From Sistotremastrum niveocremeum HHB9708 (lineage: Eukaryota > Basidiomycota > Agaricomycetes > Sistotremastrales > Sistotremastraceae): a stretch of DNA of 64,000 bases. The position numbers and the translations under genes were made by a program. Positions 45,322 through 56,930 of this stretch are shown here, piece after piece (positions within the stretch are counted from its first letter, which is position 1; the number at the start of each line of letters is the position of its first letter). The stretch lies in the NCBI GenBank assembly GCA_001630475.1, contig KV419428.1, positions 325,781-389,780 of the forward strand, read 5' to 3'. The notes under the pieces were generated by a model, which was given only the letters and a program-made list of their open reading frames with translations, searched no databases and was not told the origin of the DNA.

Positions 45322-47662
45322 ATGATTTCGGGTGGGATCTCTAACCAAATCCGGTGTCTGCCTCTAGAGGTGGACCCTATCATTCCCAAGGACGGTTGCA
45401 TCATGAAAGCTCAAAACTGCAGGGTCAGCTCAAGTGTAGCGACCCGTGAACGATGCCCTCTGGCAGTACCATCACCGATGATTCACAAGGCGATATTTCT
45501 CTGGATAGACTGTAATGTCGTCCTCATCTGCTTCTGGGTTATAAAAATGCTGACTTTCGGTAGGATTGTCAATCAACTCCTCGGTTTCGAACAGCATGCG
45601 GTTCTCGACCCGTCCTGTTCTTTGCGGGAACGAAACATCGAGGATTACCAGTGGTCCACTGTCGAACACTGCGTCTTAGGAGCTCCTAGCCACGTCGTCT
45701 TTGGCTCCGACGGCAGGAGAATCACATTTAAATTCGTTGGATTCATAGGCCCGCAATCGCAGATTAGCGTTTATGGAGACAATATACATCGTTCATCGAT
45801 CGTACGTGCTTTCCTCCTCATCACTGGGGAGTCGTCTAAGGGTTTTATCAATCACCTAGGATGAACACGGAATCAAGACTCAACAGATCCATCTAGCGAT
45901 TCATCCACTAGGATACTCGAATCCCTTAGTTTCTCTTTGGAATAGGCGTGATGTATGGTGGCTCGGCCGACTTCAAGAACGGTTCTTCAAGCTCATGGGT
46001 ATGTACTTACGACACCGCAACGACGTGATGCCCAACATATGATGACACGTCTTGCTCCTCAGGAGTCGCCGGCGGAATTATTGAGCCTTTCATCCAAGAA
46101 CCTCTGGACTCCGCTGAAGATTCTACTATCCACGTCTTTGGATCATCTTTCACTCCAGTCGATGACAGGTGGAAGAACGAGCGCCGTGCGTACGACTCAT
46201 TCGATTCAAGATATCATTTCGACTCATAGTGATAAGGGCTCTATGGGACGACTCGCAGCGCTCTTAAGCACGGAGACGGAACCATTGCCTCTCTTCCGGA
46301 CCCAGCTGGGAAGTTTCAGACACTGACCCTTGAGCAAAGACGCAACTTCCGCCCCGTAGTGCATCGCGTCTTCACGACTGACAAGACCCTCGCCGATCCC
46401 GCAGACTACGGTCGGTTGCTGCCGATCGGCATGCCGGTAATGGTGGAAGCCGAGCCGTTTGTGCAAGTATCCTTTTTCAACATCTATGCCATTTCTGATG
46501 AAAGTACAGACGATATCGGGCGTCCAGCTCTCTCTCTAAGATGTCATTTTCCTTTCGCCTAATTGCAGTCCGAACGCTCGACGGTACACAAGCTATCAGT
46601 CGGCGATTTCTGACTGTGGAATAAGGATCTCAACGGGTATGGGTCTAGCCCGGATATCCGTCCTGATACCCGTGGGAAAACGGATAACCGCGTGACGGAT
46701 ATCCGTGACGCGGATATGTCACGGGTGGCGGATATGGCCTTTGGAATTTCCGGATATCCGCGGCGAATATTTAAATGATTTATTTATTATTTATATTATT
46801 TATATTATTTTATATATTATTTATATTTATTATTTATATTATTTACATTACATTGGTGAATATTACGATGATTATCGACATTATTTTGATGATTATTACA
46901 GAATGTCGCCTGCACATCCTTGCACCCAAGCCTACATCCATCCATCCATCCCTCCATCCATCCCAAATCCATCTATTTTCCTCTCCAAATGTGTTGCCAG
47001 TGGGTGTAGATGATGTTGAACACTTGATTGGAGGTGGTTGTTGCATGGGAAGGGGGTGGATGCGTTGGATGGTGGCTGGATGAGGTGCTGGTGGAGAGCC
47101 GAGTGCACGAGCTGAGTTCGAAATGCAAGGTCTGTTGTTTGTTTGCGTTCGAAGTGCTGGGTTCGAAACGACGACGCGCGTCGTTGTGTGCGTACAAACA
47201 ACGCAAAAACATTAAATATATTAATTTACAATAGAACGAATATATTTATTAATTTAAAACCCGCGGATATCACGGATATCACGGGTATCGAGACCCGAAT
47301 ACCCGAGACCCGGAAAAACCGCCGATATCCGCGTATCAGACCCGGCGGGTGGCGGATATGGCCTCTCGGGATTCCCGCGGGTCCCGGGTATGGCCTCGGA
47401 GATTCTCGCGGATATCCATATCCGCGGGTGTATACCCGTTGAGAACCTTACTGTGGAACCCCAGCCAACCAAAAATGCGACCAAAAGGAATGGGGTCCCA
47501 GAACACGCTTCACACAACGAAAGCTCTGAAGACAAACCAGCGAAGGTTGTGTCTGCCAAGAAAAGGAAGGGGAATCCAGTCGAGATAAACGATCAGCAAG
47601 AGGCATATGTTGACTATCGGTATCGCGAGAATACTCGATATAAACTCCGGAAACGAATGTAG
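45322..47662 (+). pseudogene. Gene of unknown function interrupted by a hAT-like insertion
   Basis: Coding pieces in phase: 45887-45998, 46063-46185, 46237-46503, 46569-46621, then after the element 47459-47662. The first exon is uncertain (an open frame runs 45322-45801, ending ISVYGDNIHRSSI). Recognisable segments include IHLAIHPLGYSNPLVSLWN, GSSFTPVDDRWKNERR, FQTLTLEQRRNFRPVVHR and GRLLPIGMPVMVEAEPF. The last intact exon reads TQAISRRFLTVE and then meets a TAA, the first codon of the inserted element. On the far side the same frame resumes as PQPTKNATKRNGVPEHASH and ends at 47662 with a basic tail. The insertion removes about 67 residues. I recognise no family. Confidence 0.65.
46614..47458. 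mobile_element. Non-autonomous hAT-like element, 829 bp, with 8-bp target duplication
   Basis: The element spans 46622-47450. Its ends are TAAGGATCTCAACGGGTAT and, as reverse complement, TAAGGTTCTCAACGGGTAT (18 of 19 match). It is flanked by identical 8-bp copies CTGTGGAA (46614-46621 and 47451-47458), which fits the hAT target pattern nTnnnnAn. Sub-terminal regions hold many CGGATATCC units on both sides, as is common in hAT elements. The centre has a (TATTTATAT)n-like tract at 46770-46850 and CATCCATCC repeats. No transposase frame is present, so it must have been moved in trans. Confidence 0.88.
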
Positions 47663-48095
47663 TTCCTCGCAATCGGATTGTTGATCGAATGACGAATGAA
47701 TGAGTACAAAGTCGGATGGTTGACTTGAGACAGCTTGCGAATCAAAATATTCAAGTATGAAGTTGAATGATAGGTTGGTTGGCGGTGGGCTTGCGGGCAA
47801 CGAGTTAAAGAGCGTATGCCGATAGTGAGCCGATGACGGAGACGCGGAGGAGAGAGGAGAGGGTGGAGAATGGGATCCGGGTGATAGCAAGGTGACGGAA
47901 GACTGGATCAGCGAAAAGTTTCATAAAATAAGAAACGATAGATACACATACCGCCATATACTCGGCTCGCTTCCACTACTCTCCGCCTCCCTCATCACCA
48001 CCTCCCTCGTCCTCCCATCACAGCGAATTACAGCGACTTGCAGGCAAATCTGGCAGGGCACGTTCATTGGAAGCGAAATGGAAGGCTAGCAGAGT
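47663..48095. other. Intergenic stretch, no gene supported
   Basis: A 65-aa plus ORF (47892-48089) and a 126-aa minus ORF overlap; neither has a family. The interval separates the interrupted gene from repeat copy B. Confidence 0.35.
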
Positions 48096-49053
48096 ATGTT
48101 GTAGAAAGTGGAGAGCTGACGGCAGAGAGAATATGGATATAGATCGGATATTCGAGAGCTTGTAATCGAAATCAGACGAGTTACGCATAATCTCGTATTC
48201 CACGTTGGACAGACAGTCGTGCTCCGACGTGGGTTTCCCAGGAATGGGTGCGACAGTGGTGATTCCGGGATCGCCGATGAACGGATAGGCGGGAATTGAC
48301 AGAACAAGAATGCGATTATGGAATCACATCTAATCAAGCAGTATCAGATTGCGAGAATGTAGAGGAACGAGGGTTTGCGAGTTTGCGAGAAGACAAAGCA
48401 ATCGAGTATACCGAGAAGACCGGAATCTGAAAGACGACCAACGGAATGCGTGGATCCCAGCATTCACGTGCACACCGATGTGCGAATCCTGGCGTGCGGT
48501 ATTTCTCATTGCTAGATTGCGGGATTGATGGATTGGTGGATTCTGCGATTGCGGGAATCGTGGATTCGCGGACTCTGCGATTGCGGGTTTGCCGTTTTCC
48601 GGGATTCCCCATTTGGTTTTCCCACTGTGCATTCCCACGGTTTTTGCACGCTTTTTTCAAGTGAGAACAGCTTGCAAGTCGGGTGGGGAAAATCTTGAAA
48701 CCATGGTCTCTGTTATCAGTATATTCCCTTTGCAAAATCTATGTCACAACCAGAACTTTTCCCTCTGAAATGCACTGCAAAAAGCTTGCCTACTTGCATT
48801 GCCTCTAGATTGAAAAAGGGTGTCGATTTTTCAATGAAATGCAGTGAAAAATGCCTGTATAAAAATGGCGTGGATTCAGGGTTTTTTCAATCATCTTCCA
48901 TTGAGAAAACAATGCTTTTTTCACTGTGTTTCAATGCAAATTTGACAGATTTTTTCAGGCAGTTCCCACTGAATTACACTGGTAAACGGTGCTCATTTTT
49001 CAGCATTTTCCCACCCCTTTTTCATTGAAAAAACTGTACTTTGCATGCTGTGT
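48096..49053. repeat. 958-bp dispersed repeat, copy B (inverted relative to 4103-5060)
   Basis: Reverse complement of copy A with the same length. Substitutions I noticed are one near 48870 and two within about 25 bp of the 48096 end. The sequence immediately outside is different from that of copy A on both sides. No terminal repeats or target duplication were found. Confidence 0.9.
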
Positions 49054-49244
49054 TACAGGCCACAGCGTGGTCGACTTCAGAAAATGACTGAGCGCGTCAC
49101 GTGCGGGTACTTCGTCTTTTCTGAAAATCTTTGCCTCAGCTGTTGTCAATTTTCTTTCGTCCTGGCTATATCGTAAGGTTCACACCGAAACGACTCCACG
49201 TCGGCTGACTCGGTGGTCTTCCCGCTTGTGTCTAAGGGGGGCAC

Positions 49245-52149
49245 ATGAGGCTTGGTGGCCTCGCCAAAGTCGAATTTTCCCTTCCTCGATTATCTGTCAC
49301 TCCCAGATACGATTGGCGTAATCGTGCACAGTCGAGAGCCGAATTCAGAAAAAGTCTTGTGCCTCAGAAGAATACAAAGAAGGCTCCTGCTCTAGGTGGG
49401 CAAAGGGATAGTGGTGTTACACCCGACACAGCTTACAGCGCCCAGTTGGAAATCTACAAAAAACGCTACCTTCCCTTGTTGGCGGCTGAAAAAGCTGAAA
49501 GCGATGCAGTCATCAAGAGACGTTTGCAGTCTTGGCCTCTTTCAAAACTCATATCCAACGGTTATTGCATCACCGGATTGAAAGCCTTTTGGCTAGACAA
49601 GACCAATCTTGGCAAACCCACCGGTCAATTTTGGTTTGGTCCTGGCCATAAGCTGCCCACAAACCAATTCAATGTTGGACACCAAGTATACATCACCAGA
49701 AACGGCCCGTTGGAACCTGACGCCTCAAACCTCATCTTTGGACCAGTCATCGAGTCATCGGACACTTATATTCGAGTCGCGTTAGAAAATAGAGTGTCAC
49801 TGCAGGGCGTATGGCGGTACGTTCGTTTCTTCATTAACATCATCACTCTATATGACTCGTCCGTAGACTGGATCTGGGGTCATCCGACATTGCCGATGAA
49901 CGAATGCGTAATGCCATAGATTGCCTCGCTTATAATCCCATCGTGCAAGAAAGTTTGTCAACTCTGGAGCAGGATAATGTAATTCAAGGCACACACCTTC
50001 GAGATGTGCTCTTGAGGACCTTCGAAGATTCACCTGATCAATCTGAAACCTCTCCGTCCGAGACTGATGCGTTGGAGCCTTCGTCAATGCCGAGGCCCTC
50101 GGTGCCTGGCATTTTCAGCGAAGACATGCGTTTACACAGTTGGTGTATGCGTTACCGAAGGATTAACCCCATCCGTATCGATGGGGACCCCCTTCTGCCT
50201 GGGCTCAATGCCATTCAAATCCAAGCCATTGCTTTGATGCTCGGTGAACGCATCAGCCTAGTGCAAGGGCCCCCTGGTACCGGGAAAACTAGAACAATCA
50301 TAGAAGCCGTTAGGTTGCTCAAGGTACCCTATTCTAATATTTCTGCCTTCAATATTTGATCGCTTCAATCATATCAGGCACATTTTGAGGTCCCCCATCC
50401 TATACTCGTATGCACCTATACCAACGTCGCGGTCGATAACCTGGTCGAAGGTATGATCGCTCCGAATATAGCGACATCGAGCTCGGGCTTGAAATCATAT
50501 GTCCCCCCGGCCCTGAAGCCCTTGCGTGTGTCCTTCTCAGCCGGTGTCAAGGCTTCCCTCCAACCGTATACGCTGGATGCCAAAGTCGAGGTTCATCCCA
50601 TGAAGTCCGAACTGGAACAAATGGTCGTTCGTCTGGATGATTGCCTCTCCCGACTCGCGACGGTCCGAGATAAGATCGAAAAGGCCAGAGCTGAAGCTGC
50701 GAAAAGCGCGGGAGAGAAAGCCAAGCTCGGGGGAAAATTGTGTTCGTGTGCCGCTTCATGATATCCAACCTTCTTCTGATGAATTGTTTAGCGAGGCTTC
50801 TGGTGGATGAAACAGCTCTACTCAACGAACAGAGTGTCAAACGGAGTATATACTTTGGGCTACTCCGACAAATGACTTATGATATCTGCATGACCTCCGA
50901 TGTTGTACGCTTTTTTATAGTCTTTCATACCTCGCATCTCGCTCAAGCCTTCCAGATCTGCACGACGTGTATTACCTCCGCCTCATTTGCGTTGAAAGTA
51001 ATGGATTTCCCTGCTGTCTTCCTTGATGAAGCTAGTATGTCCACGGAGCCTGCATCTTTGATTCCGATCATGAAAGGGGTATGTCTAGCGAACAAAAATC
51101 TTTTTGGTTCATTGGGCTGAGATACGACTCAGTCAAAACAAATATCCTTGATCGGTGACCACAAGCAGCTTCCTCCAGTCATTGTTAGCGACGAAGCCAA
51201 AAAAGGAGGTCTTGGTGTGAGCCTCTTTGAGCGCCTCACAAATGAAGGAAGTGAGGAATTCCTATTCATCTCGACTATGTCGATATTGAAACAGAGCAGC
51301 TGTACCGTCCATTATGCTCGACAAGCAATATCGCATGCATCCGTCCATCTCATCGTTCCCGTCATCCGAGTTTTATAATTTCGAGTTGCAAGACGGTACT
51401 GTCGATCCCTCAACCGGCGCTGTGCTTCCTTCGCTTCACCCTCCCAACTCACGGCACCTGGTTGTTGACCCCAGCACTGGAAACCGACCTAGTGTGATCT
51501 TTTTAGATCACGCCTTCCCAGAACAAGCTAAGGACAGAAGCCGGGTAAACTTACGCGAAGGACATCTGGTGCAGCAGATTGTTGAGGATTTGCTGAGTAG
51601 TAATCCGGTACGTTCGTCGAGAATCCGTAACGAATCATACCTGAGTATTCATTCCCCTAGACCTTAAAGGGTATGGACATTGGGGTGATCGCGCCCTATG
51701 TGGCACAGGTCGCATTACTGAGGAATCTGATGTTGGATTTGGATTTCCGGGGAAGGCTGTCTGAACTTGTAGGCCCAGACAGAGCAGCTGATGTCTTGGA
51801 CATCGAGGTGAAGACCGTTGATGGTTTCGAAGGGAGGGAGAAAGAGATCATCATCTTCTCGACAGTCCGCAATAACAGCAAAGGGCACATCGGATTTCTT
51901 GCAGACCGCAGGCGGATGAATGTAGGATTAACCCGGGCCAAGCGTGGCCTGTTTATTCTCGGCAATGTACAGACCTTGCGAGCGGCCAAAGCGTTCAGAG
52001 AAAATATCGATGGCGCGGGGGTTCAAGCGAACGTTGTAATGAAGGAGGGCGTTCTCAGTTGGAAGAGGTATATCCAATGGTTGGAGCAAAATCAGTTAGT
52101 ATTGCTGCAGTCCCATGCAGGGCACAAGGCAAAAAGTATATATGTATAA
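49245..52149 (+). CDS. Superfamily 1 (Upf1-like) RNA/DNA helicase
   Basis: Eight exons (49245-49816, 49867-50323, 50378-50739, 50796-50904, 50956-51078, 51133-51250, 51300-51607, 51661-52149) give 845 aa. SF1B motifs are all visible: Walker A QGPPGTGKTRT (near residue 325), CTYTNVAVDNLVEG (Ia), FLDEAS (II), LIGDHKQLPPVI (III), LDKQYRMHPSI (IV), TVDGFEGREKEIIIFSTVR (V) and NVGLTRAKRGLFILGN (VI). The N-terminal part (QLEIYKKRYLPLLAAEKAE, beta-rich NQFNVGHQVYITRNG) matches fungal SMUBP2/Hcs1-like helicases rather than Upf1 itself, because no Cys/His-rich domain is present. It would unwind nucleic acid using ATP. The start follows repeat copy B by about 190 bp. All phases fit. Confidence 0.85.
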
Positions 52150-52188
52150 TTATGTAGCTATATATCTCACGAACGTACATTACTAGTA

Positions 52189-53281
52189 TTAGGGGTCGTT
52201 TGGATGCGCCAATAAAACAGTATATAATGCCGAAATACAGTATTTTGAGTATTTTGGATATATTTTGACATGTCGCGTTTGGTTGCGCCAGAATATATTT
52301 GCGCCATTATATCTTGCGGATAACTTGAGACGATATAACCGCCAAAATATAATCAAAAGTAAAAACAGGTCAGACCTGTTTTTACTCCAGTTATACTCTT
52401 GTGCTCACTCGTCACTACTGTACCATTTTGACAATGCCGGATTGTCCCATGTCCCGAAGCCTCGCCGCCGCCTATTAAAACACAAATTTCCGTGTCCCGA
52501 GCTTGACGTCCGCCGGGACAAGTACGATGACATCACGCCTACAAATAGTAGTCTCTTCATCATAGCATCACATACAAACGTAGTATTGTGTTTTGGAGAA
52601 TGAAATTGCTTGGAACGCTGTTGATATACATATGAGACCTCAAGAGACCGATATTTAAGCCCAGCCGCTGTTGCACTGATAGCCGCCGCCGCAAAAATTC
52701 ATAATGTCCCATGTCCCCTAACCTGTCAGCCGCTCCGCCGCAGTGTCTCATCGCTGTCCGTGTCCAAACACGCCGCCGCCGTTGTCAAAATGGTACAGTA
52801 ATCACCTTGCTACTCACTATCTGTCTTGACTGTACATGTGCACCCGCTGTCTACAATTACCAGTATCTAGCTACGACTACAGTATGGTACATTTCTATAC
52901 ATGTAATACAGTTCTTGTCTCGAAACAGCAGCTTCTTGCGATCGGCCACCACCCTGGAGCGCTGGAGCCCCGGCGACAAAACTCCCGCCGGACCCTCTCC
53001 ACGACATTGACGACAACGCCGGGCACTTCAGTCTTGTCGCTGCTGGGTCGCCGACGAAAGCAGTGTTGTCGTTGCTGTCCGGTGTTGCCACGTCATCTGC
53101 AGAGGGTGACGTGGCTTGAACTTTGAAGTGTAGATACAATATTTCTGGAGTGGCCGTTTGGTAACTCATCGTGAATATAACAGAATATAACGAGATATTG
53201 TATTTTGGATATCTCAAAATATAGTTTTGACATTATATAGTTTTTGAAATATAACCGCGCGCGCATCCAAACGACCCCTTA
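52189..53281. mobile_element. Harbinger/PIF-type non-autonomous element, 1087 bp, TTA target duplication
   Basis: The element spans 52192-53278. Its ends are GGGGTCGTTTGGATGCGC and its exact reverse complement, flanked on both sides by TTA (52189-52191 and 53279-53281), the usual PIF/Harbinger target. Both arms are rich in TATTTTG/ATATTTTG units that pair with each other. The centre is GC-richer with CCGCCGCC runs and a twice-occurring TGTCCCATGTCCC. No transposase was found. It begins 42 bp after the helicase stop codon. Confidence 0.85.
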
Positions 53282-54240
53282 TATAGTTTATCCTGATTAT
53301 AATAAGTCTACTGTCTTCTCGATGCCTACCATACATTCAATGCGATAATTCATGGCGTTTGTTACCGAGGACGAAATCGAAATCTCGCAGGCCCAAAGCA
53401 ACCTCACCTTAAAGGCTTGAAAGGTAAAGGATAGTAAAGAACAGGTGCGGAAGCTTGAAGGGAATGAGTATTCTTCGGCCCTGCATTGTGGGCATTCAGA
53501 GTCGCATGTGCGATCTGTCACCTTTCAGTTCGGGTGATAGTTTGACAGTCACAGTACAAAACTTCCTAGGGATTGCCGGAGTTGTGTGATGTGGAATGAG
53601 CTGTGACAACCCTCGACTCCAGGCATGTGCCTCCGCTGAATAGCTTTGATGCGATCCCATAGAGTCACGCTGCAAAGAATAGTCCGTCACGAACGAATGG
53701 GCTTGCATCAAAGACTCGGATTCCTTTTGTAAAGTTCAGACTTGCCTCCAGGTTAATTTGCGCGTCATAGATGCATCGTCGATTATGCTTGCTTTCCATG
53801 CTAACTCAAATCTCGGGGCTAGGAATACGTCGCCAGTACACGACCATTGAGGCCGATCTGACTTTTAGCCGAGGACATTAATTAGTTGACACTTACCTAG
53901 ATATTGCGCCAGTCCTGTGAGCAGACAGGTAGTATGAATCGAGTTTGACCAAAGCAGACGCGTCGTTCCTTTCGTGGGATTGGCCCAGTTTTCCCTCGCT
54001 CCATCAGATGGGTGTCAATGGCATTTTCATACTTGAATTCTTTAATATCGTTGTATCAGAGACCGTGTGCATGTCCAAGACGGAATTGATCATGGGCGCT
54101 GACGATAGGCTTGAAGCGCGGGAAGCGTGACCGATCGTGACCCGGTGCTCCTCGCCCTCCTCGGTTGAAGGCATTCACTCGCCAGTGCATATAAGGGCTT
54201 CAATCCTTCTCCCGCATGGATCACATCCCACCCTTTGATC
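53282..54240. other. Intergenic stretch, no gene supported
   Basis: Several overlapping short ORFs have no family or splice support. The right end is the promoter side of the dioxygenase gene. Confidence 0.35.
54190..54195 (+). promoter_or_regulatory. TATA-like box upstream of dioxygenase gene
   Basis: TATAAG lies about 46-51 bp before the ATG at 54241, preceded by a C/G-mixed stretch and followed by a pyrimidine-rich leader (CTTCAATCCTTCTCCC). The position would suit a short 5' leader. This is a sequence match only. Confidence 0.35.
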
Positions 54241-55665
54241 ATGTCTGAATCACCCTCAGTCAAGCACGCAGTGAAAAACCAGTTCGACGCTCCCGCACAA
54301 GAGTTGCCAGTAAGCTTTAACAGTGTCCGTCTGTCGACCTCCTTCATTATGACGTAGCTTCCTGAAGGACCCGACGTGATAACTCGCAATGCCATCGCCT
54401 TGAACAGCCTAAATCCCGATCCGTCAGTGACAGTGTACGGGGCTGCTCGTGTAACTCACAGTCCGTAGGAGAAGCAAGCTCATTTTCGATAATCTCATCC
54501 GCCACCTTCATGAATTTGTCCGGGAAACCCAGTACGTGTATCGAACGCGCATAAAAGACATACCTCATCTAACGTCATCAGACTCACAACTGATGAATGG
54601 ATGTTTGTGCTTCTCTTACGAGGGCTTCATCACAATTGATTGCCACGATCAGGACTGCCATTCAATTCCTGACTGCAACGGGCCAAACATGTACCCCGAT
54701 GTAAGTTGTGAATGCTCTCCCTATGAAAGTATTCTGAAAACAGACGTGCAGACGTCAAGAGTTCATCCTTTTGTCCGATGTTCTCGGTGTCTCAGCTCTG
54801 GTTGATGCTCTCAACAATCCGACGGTCGGCAATTCGACACAGTCGACTGTACTAGGGCCATTCTTCACTGAGGATGCTGCCGATTGTAAGCGAGCTCTGA
54901 TCGTTCTAGCCGACACTATCTTAACGAAATCTCCGCAGTGACTTCGGGCGACAGTATTGCGTCGGAAGGCAAAGGCTCCTATCTATATGTGACTGGCCGT
55001 GTCGTAGATACAGCTGGTCGACCCATACCTAACGCCACAATTGAAACTTGGGAGACTGATGACCACGGATTCTATGATACTCAGTATTCCGATCGTGATC
55101 ACCCAGACTGTCGTGGGCGTTTCAAAAGCGATGCCCATGGTGTCTATGCTTTTCGTGCTGTGGTGCCGGTCGCTTATCCTATTCCTGGAGATGTATGTTC
55201 TTTACTCGTTGTCCGCAAAATTTTCTCATGTATTACAGGGCCCTGTCGGTCAATTGTTGGAAAAAATGCATCGACATAATATGCGGCCGGCACACTTGCA
55301 CATGATGGTCGAGGTTAGTGCATCGGGCTCGCGCATGTGTTTGTTAGTTATACTGACCTACCTGCAGGCGGAAGGTTTTCAGAAGCTGATCACTTCCTTC
55401 TACCCTGAAGGAGATAAATGGATCGCTTCTGATGCAGTCTTCGGCGTGAAGAAATCACTTGTAGTGGTGCGTCACTCACTCAATCCCTCCTTCCACATAT
55501 ATGGACATGATTTTCGATTAGAAACTACGCACGGTTGATGACGAAAATGAAGCAAGAAGCAAAGGTTTCGCAAAGGGGAGCACATTCAAGTTGTTGGAAC
55601 AGGATATTGTGCTTGCATCCCCCGAAGAGACTCAGCGCGCCCGAGAAAGCCTTTCGAAAGCTTGA
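54241..55665 (+). CDS. Intradiol ring-cleavage dioxygenase (catechol/hydroxyquinol type)
   Basis: Ten exons (54241-54309, 54358-54422, 54469-54531, 54582-54602, 54653-54700, 54752-54885, 54939-55192, 55239-55313, 55368-55466, 55522-55665) give 323 aa. The N-terminal helical linker domain is visible (LIFDNLIRHLHEFVRETQ, WMTAIQFLTATGQTC, RQEFILLSDVLGVSALVDAL), then the catalytic beta-sandwich: LGPFFTED, GRVVDTAGRPIPNATIETW. The four Fe(III) ligands can be placed: Tyr in GFYDTQYSD, Tyr in VVPVAYPIPGDGPVG, and two His in MRPAHLHMMVE. The enzyme splits catechol- or hydroxyquinol-type rings between the hydroxyls, as in fungal aromatic degradation. Length and domain order suit hydroxyquinol 1,2-dioxygenase, but substrate is not proven. 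All phases fit. Confidence 0.9.
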
Positions 55666-55864
55666 GATCAATTGCAGTCCTTCAAAATATTGTAGTACAT
55701 GATTTTATGGAACCTCGATCAAGTTCTCCTTCTTTTATGTGCATCGTATAACCAGTCCATGGATCCAGTCAGAGTACGGGCAGTAGTAAGCGCCGACCGC
55801 CGATCCTAGTTCAAGCTCGCTTTCGTGCTTTCGTGACTTCAGAACTCGCGTGTTCCTCAATGAT

Positions 55865-56930
55865 ATGATCACCGTCGCTGATGCCGAGCAGCGGATTGGA
55901 AAGGCCGTGGCACGATTATCGTGGATCGACGTCTGCCTATTGTCTTTCAGTGGCGGTGTTCTGTCCACACTCGCTGGCGCCGCTGTCTTTAAACGCTATG
56001 TCAAACGTATCCCTAATTCTGAATGGTATGCGACTCTCGCTCTGGATGCACAACTCTCAATAACATAGGTGAACTCGCTTCAGGATTACACCTGTTGATC
56101 TGCAAAAACGACGTTTTATCCGTGGCGTAGTGACTAGGTCTCTACAACCCGTCACTTTGGCCTGCCAACCCTTCATTTTACTCTCGTAAACAGTGTGGGA
56201 GATGGGGACAACTTTAGACTCTTCCATACGCCCGGCTTGGGTTGGAACTGGCCTTTGAAGGTTCGACGAATCCCCAAAAGTATTCTCTCTACAGCTCTGT
56301 TTTGATAATGAGTAACTGAACGAGATACAGAGCTCAAGGATCAAACCATTCATATCCGACTGGCGGGTGTGGATGCACCCGAGGCAGCCCATTTGTGAGC
56401 GATATCAGCGCTAGTGGTTGATGGGGCGGCAAATTTACTTTGTTCGACTTTGACAGTGGCCGTGAGGCTCAGCCCTACAGCGAGGAGGCTCTGCAGTGGC
56501 TCAAAACTAGGATTGAAGGACGCACTGTCTGGTGTCAGCTGCTCCGGCGGGATCAGTATGGTAGAGTGGCAAGTGCTTTTACTATAAGATTTGATGACCC
56601 AGGCTGACTGAACATTCTGTACAGGTCGCTTTCCCATTTGTGACGCCCCTTCGATTACCTGCTTTTCGCTTTCTGTCGACTCGGTGTGTCTCATTAGAGA
56701 TGCTAAAGGTTGGTTGGGCAGTAGTTTATGATCAAACTGGGGCGGAATATGGCAAATGGGGACAGACGACATTTTTGAAGCTTGAGGATGAGGCTAGGTA
56801 CGGTTTGGTTTACTTGCAGTGCCGTTGTCCATACTGACTGAATCATAGGACTGCCAGACGTGGGATGTGGAAATCTTTGCAGAAGCTCGAAACTCCTAAA
56901 GAATACAAGAATCGTCATGCAGTCCCATGA
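55865..56930 (+). CDS. LCL3-like membrane nuclease (staphylococcal nuclease domain)
   Basis: Seven exons (55865-56025, 56084-56137, 56194-56279, 56331-56394, 56457-56568, 56625-56797, 56849-56930) give 243 aa. An N-terminal hydrophobic segment ([18 protein letters not shown]) precedes the SNase fold: [68 protein letters not shown] and [19 protein letters not shown]. This is the layout of fungal LCL3 proteins, which sit in a mitochondrial membrane. The intron after exon 5 begins GCAAGT, a second GC-AG intron in the window. The gene starts 200 bp after the dioxygenase stop, on the same strand. Confidence 0.85.

Noticed and set aside
46705-47013. ORFs with Ile/Tyr-rich sequence within the hAT-like element
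   Set aside because: They are produced by the TATTTATAT tract and have no transposase motifs.
48096-49056. 958-bp repeat as a solo LTR (TG...CA ends in copy B)
   Set aside because: Copy A does not keep the CA end and neither copy has a 5-bp target duplication.
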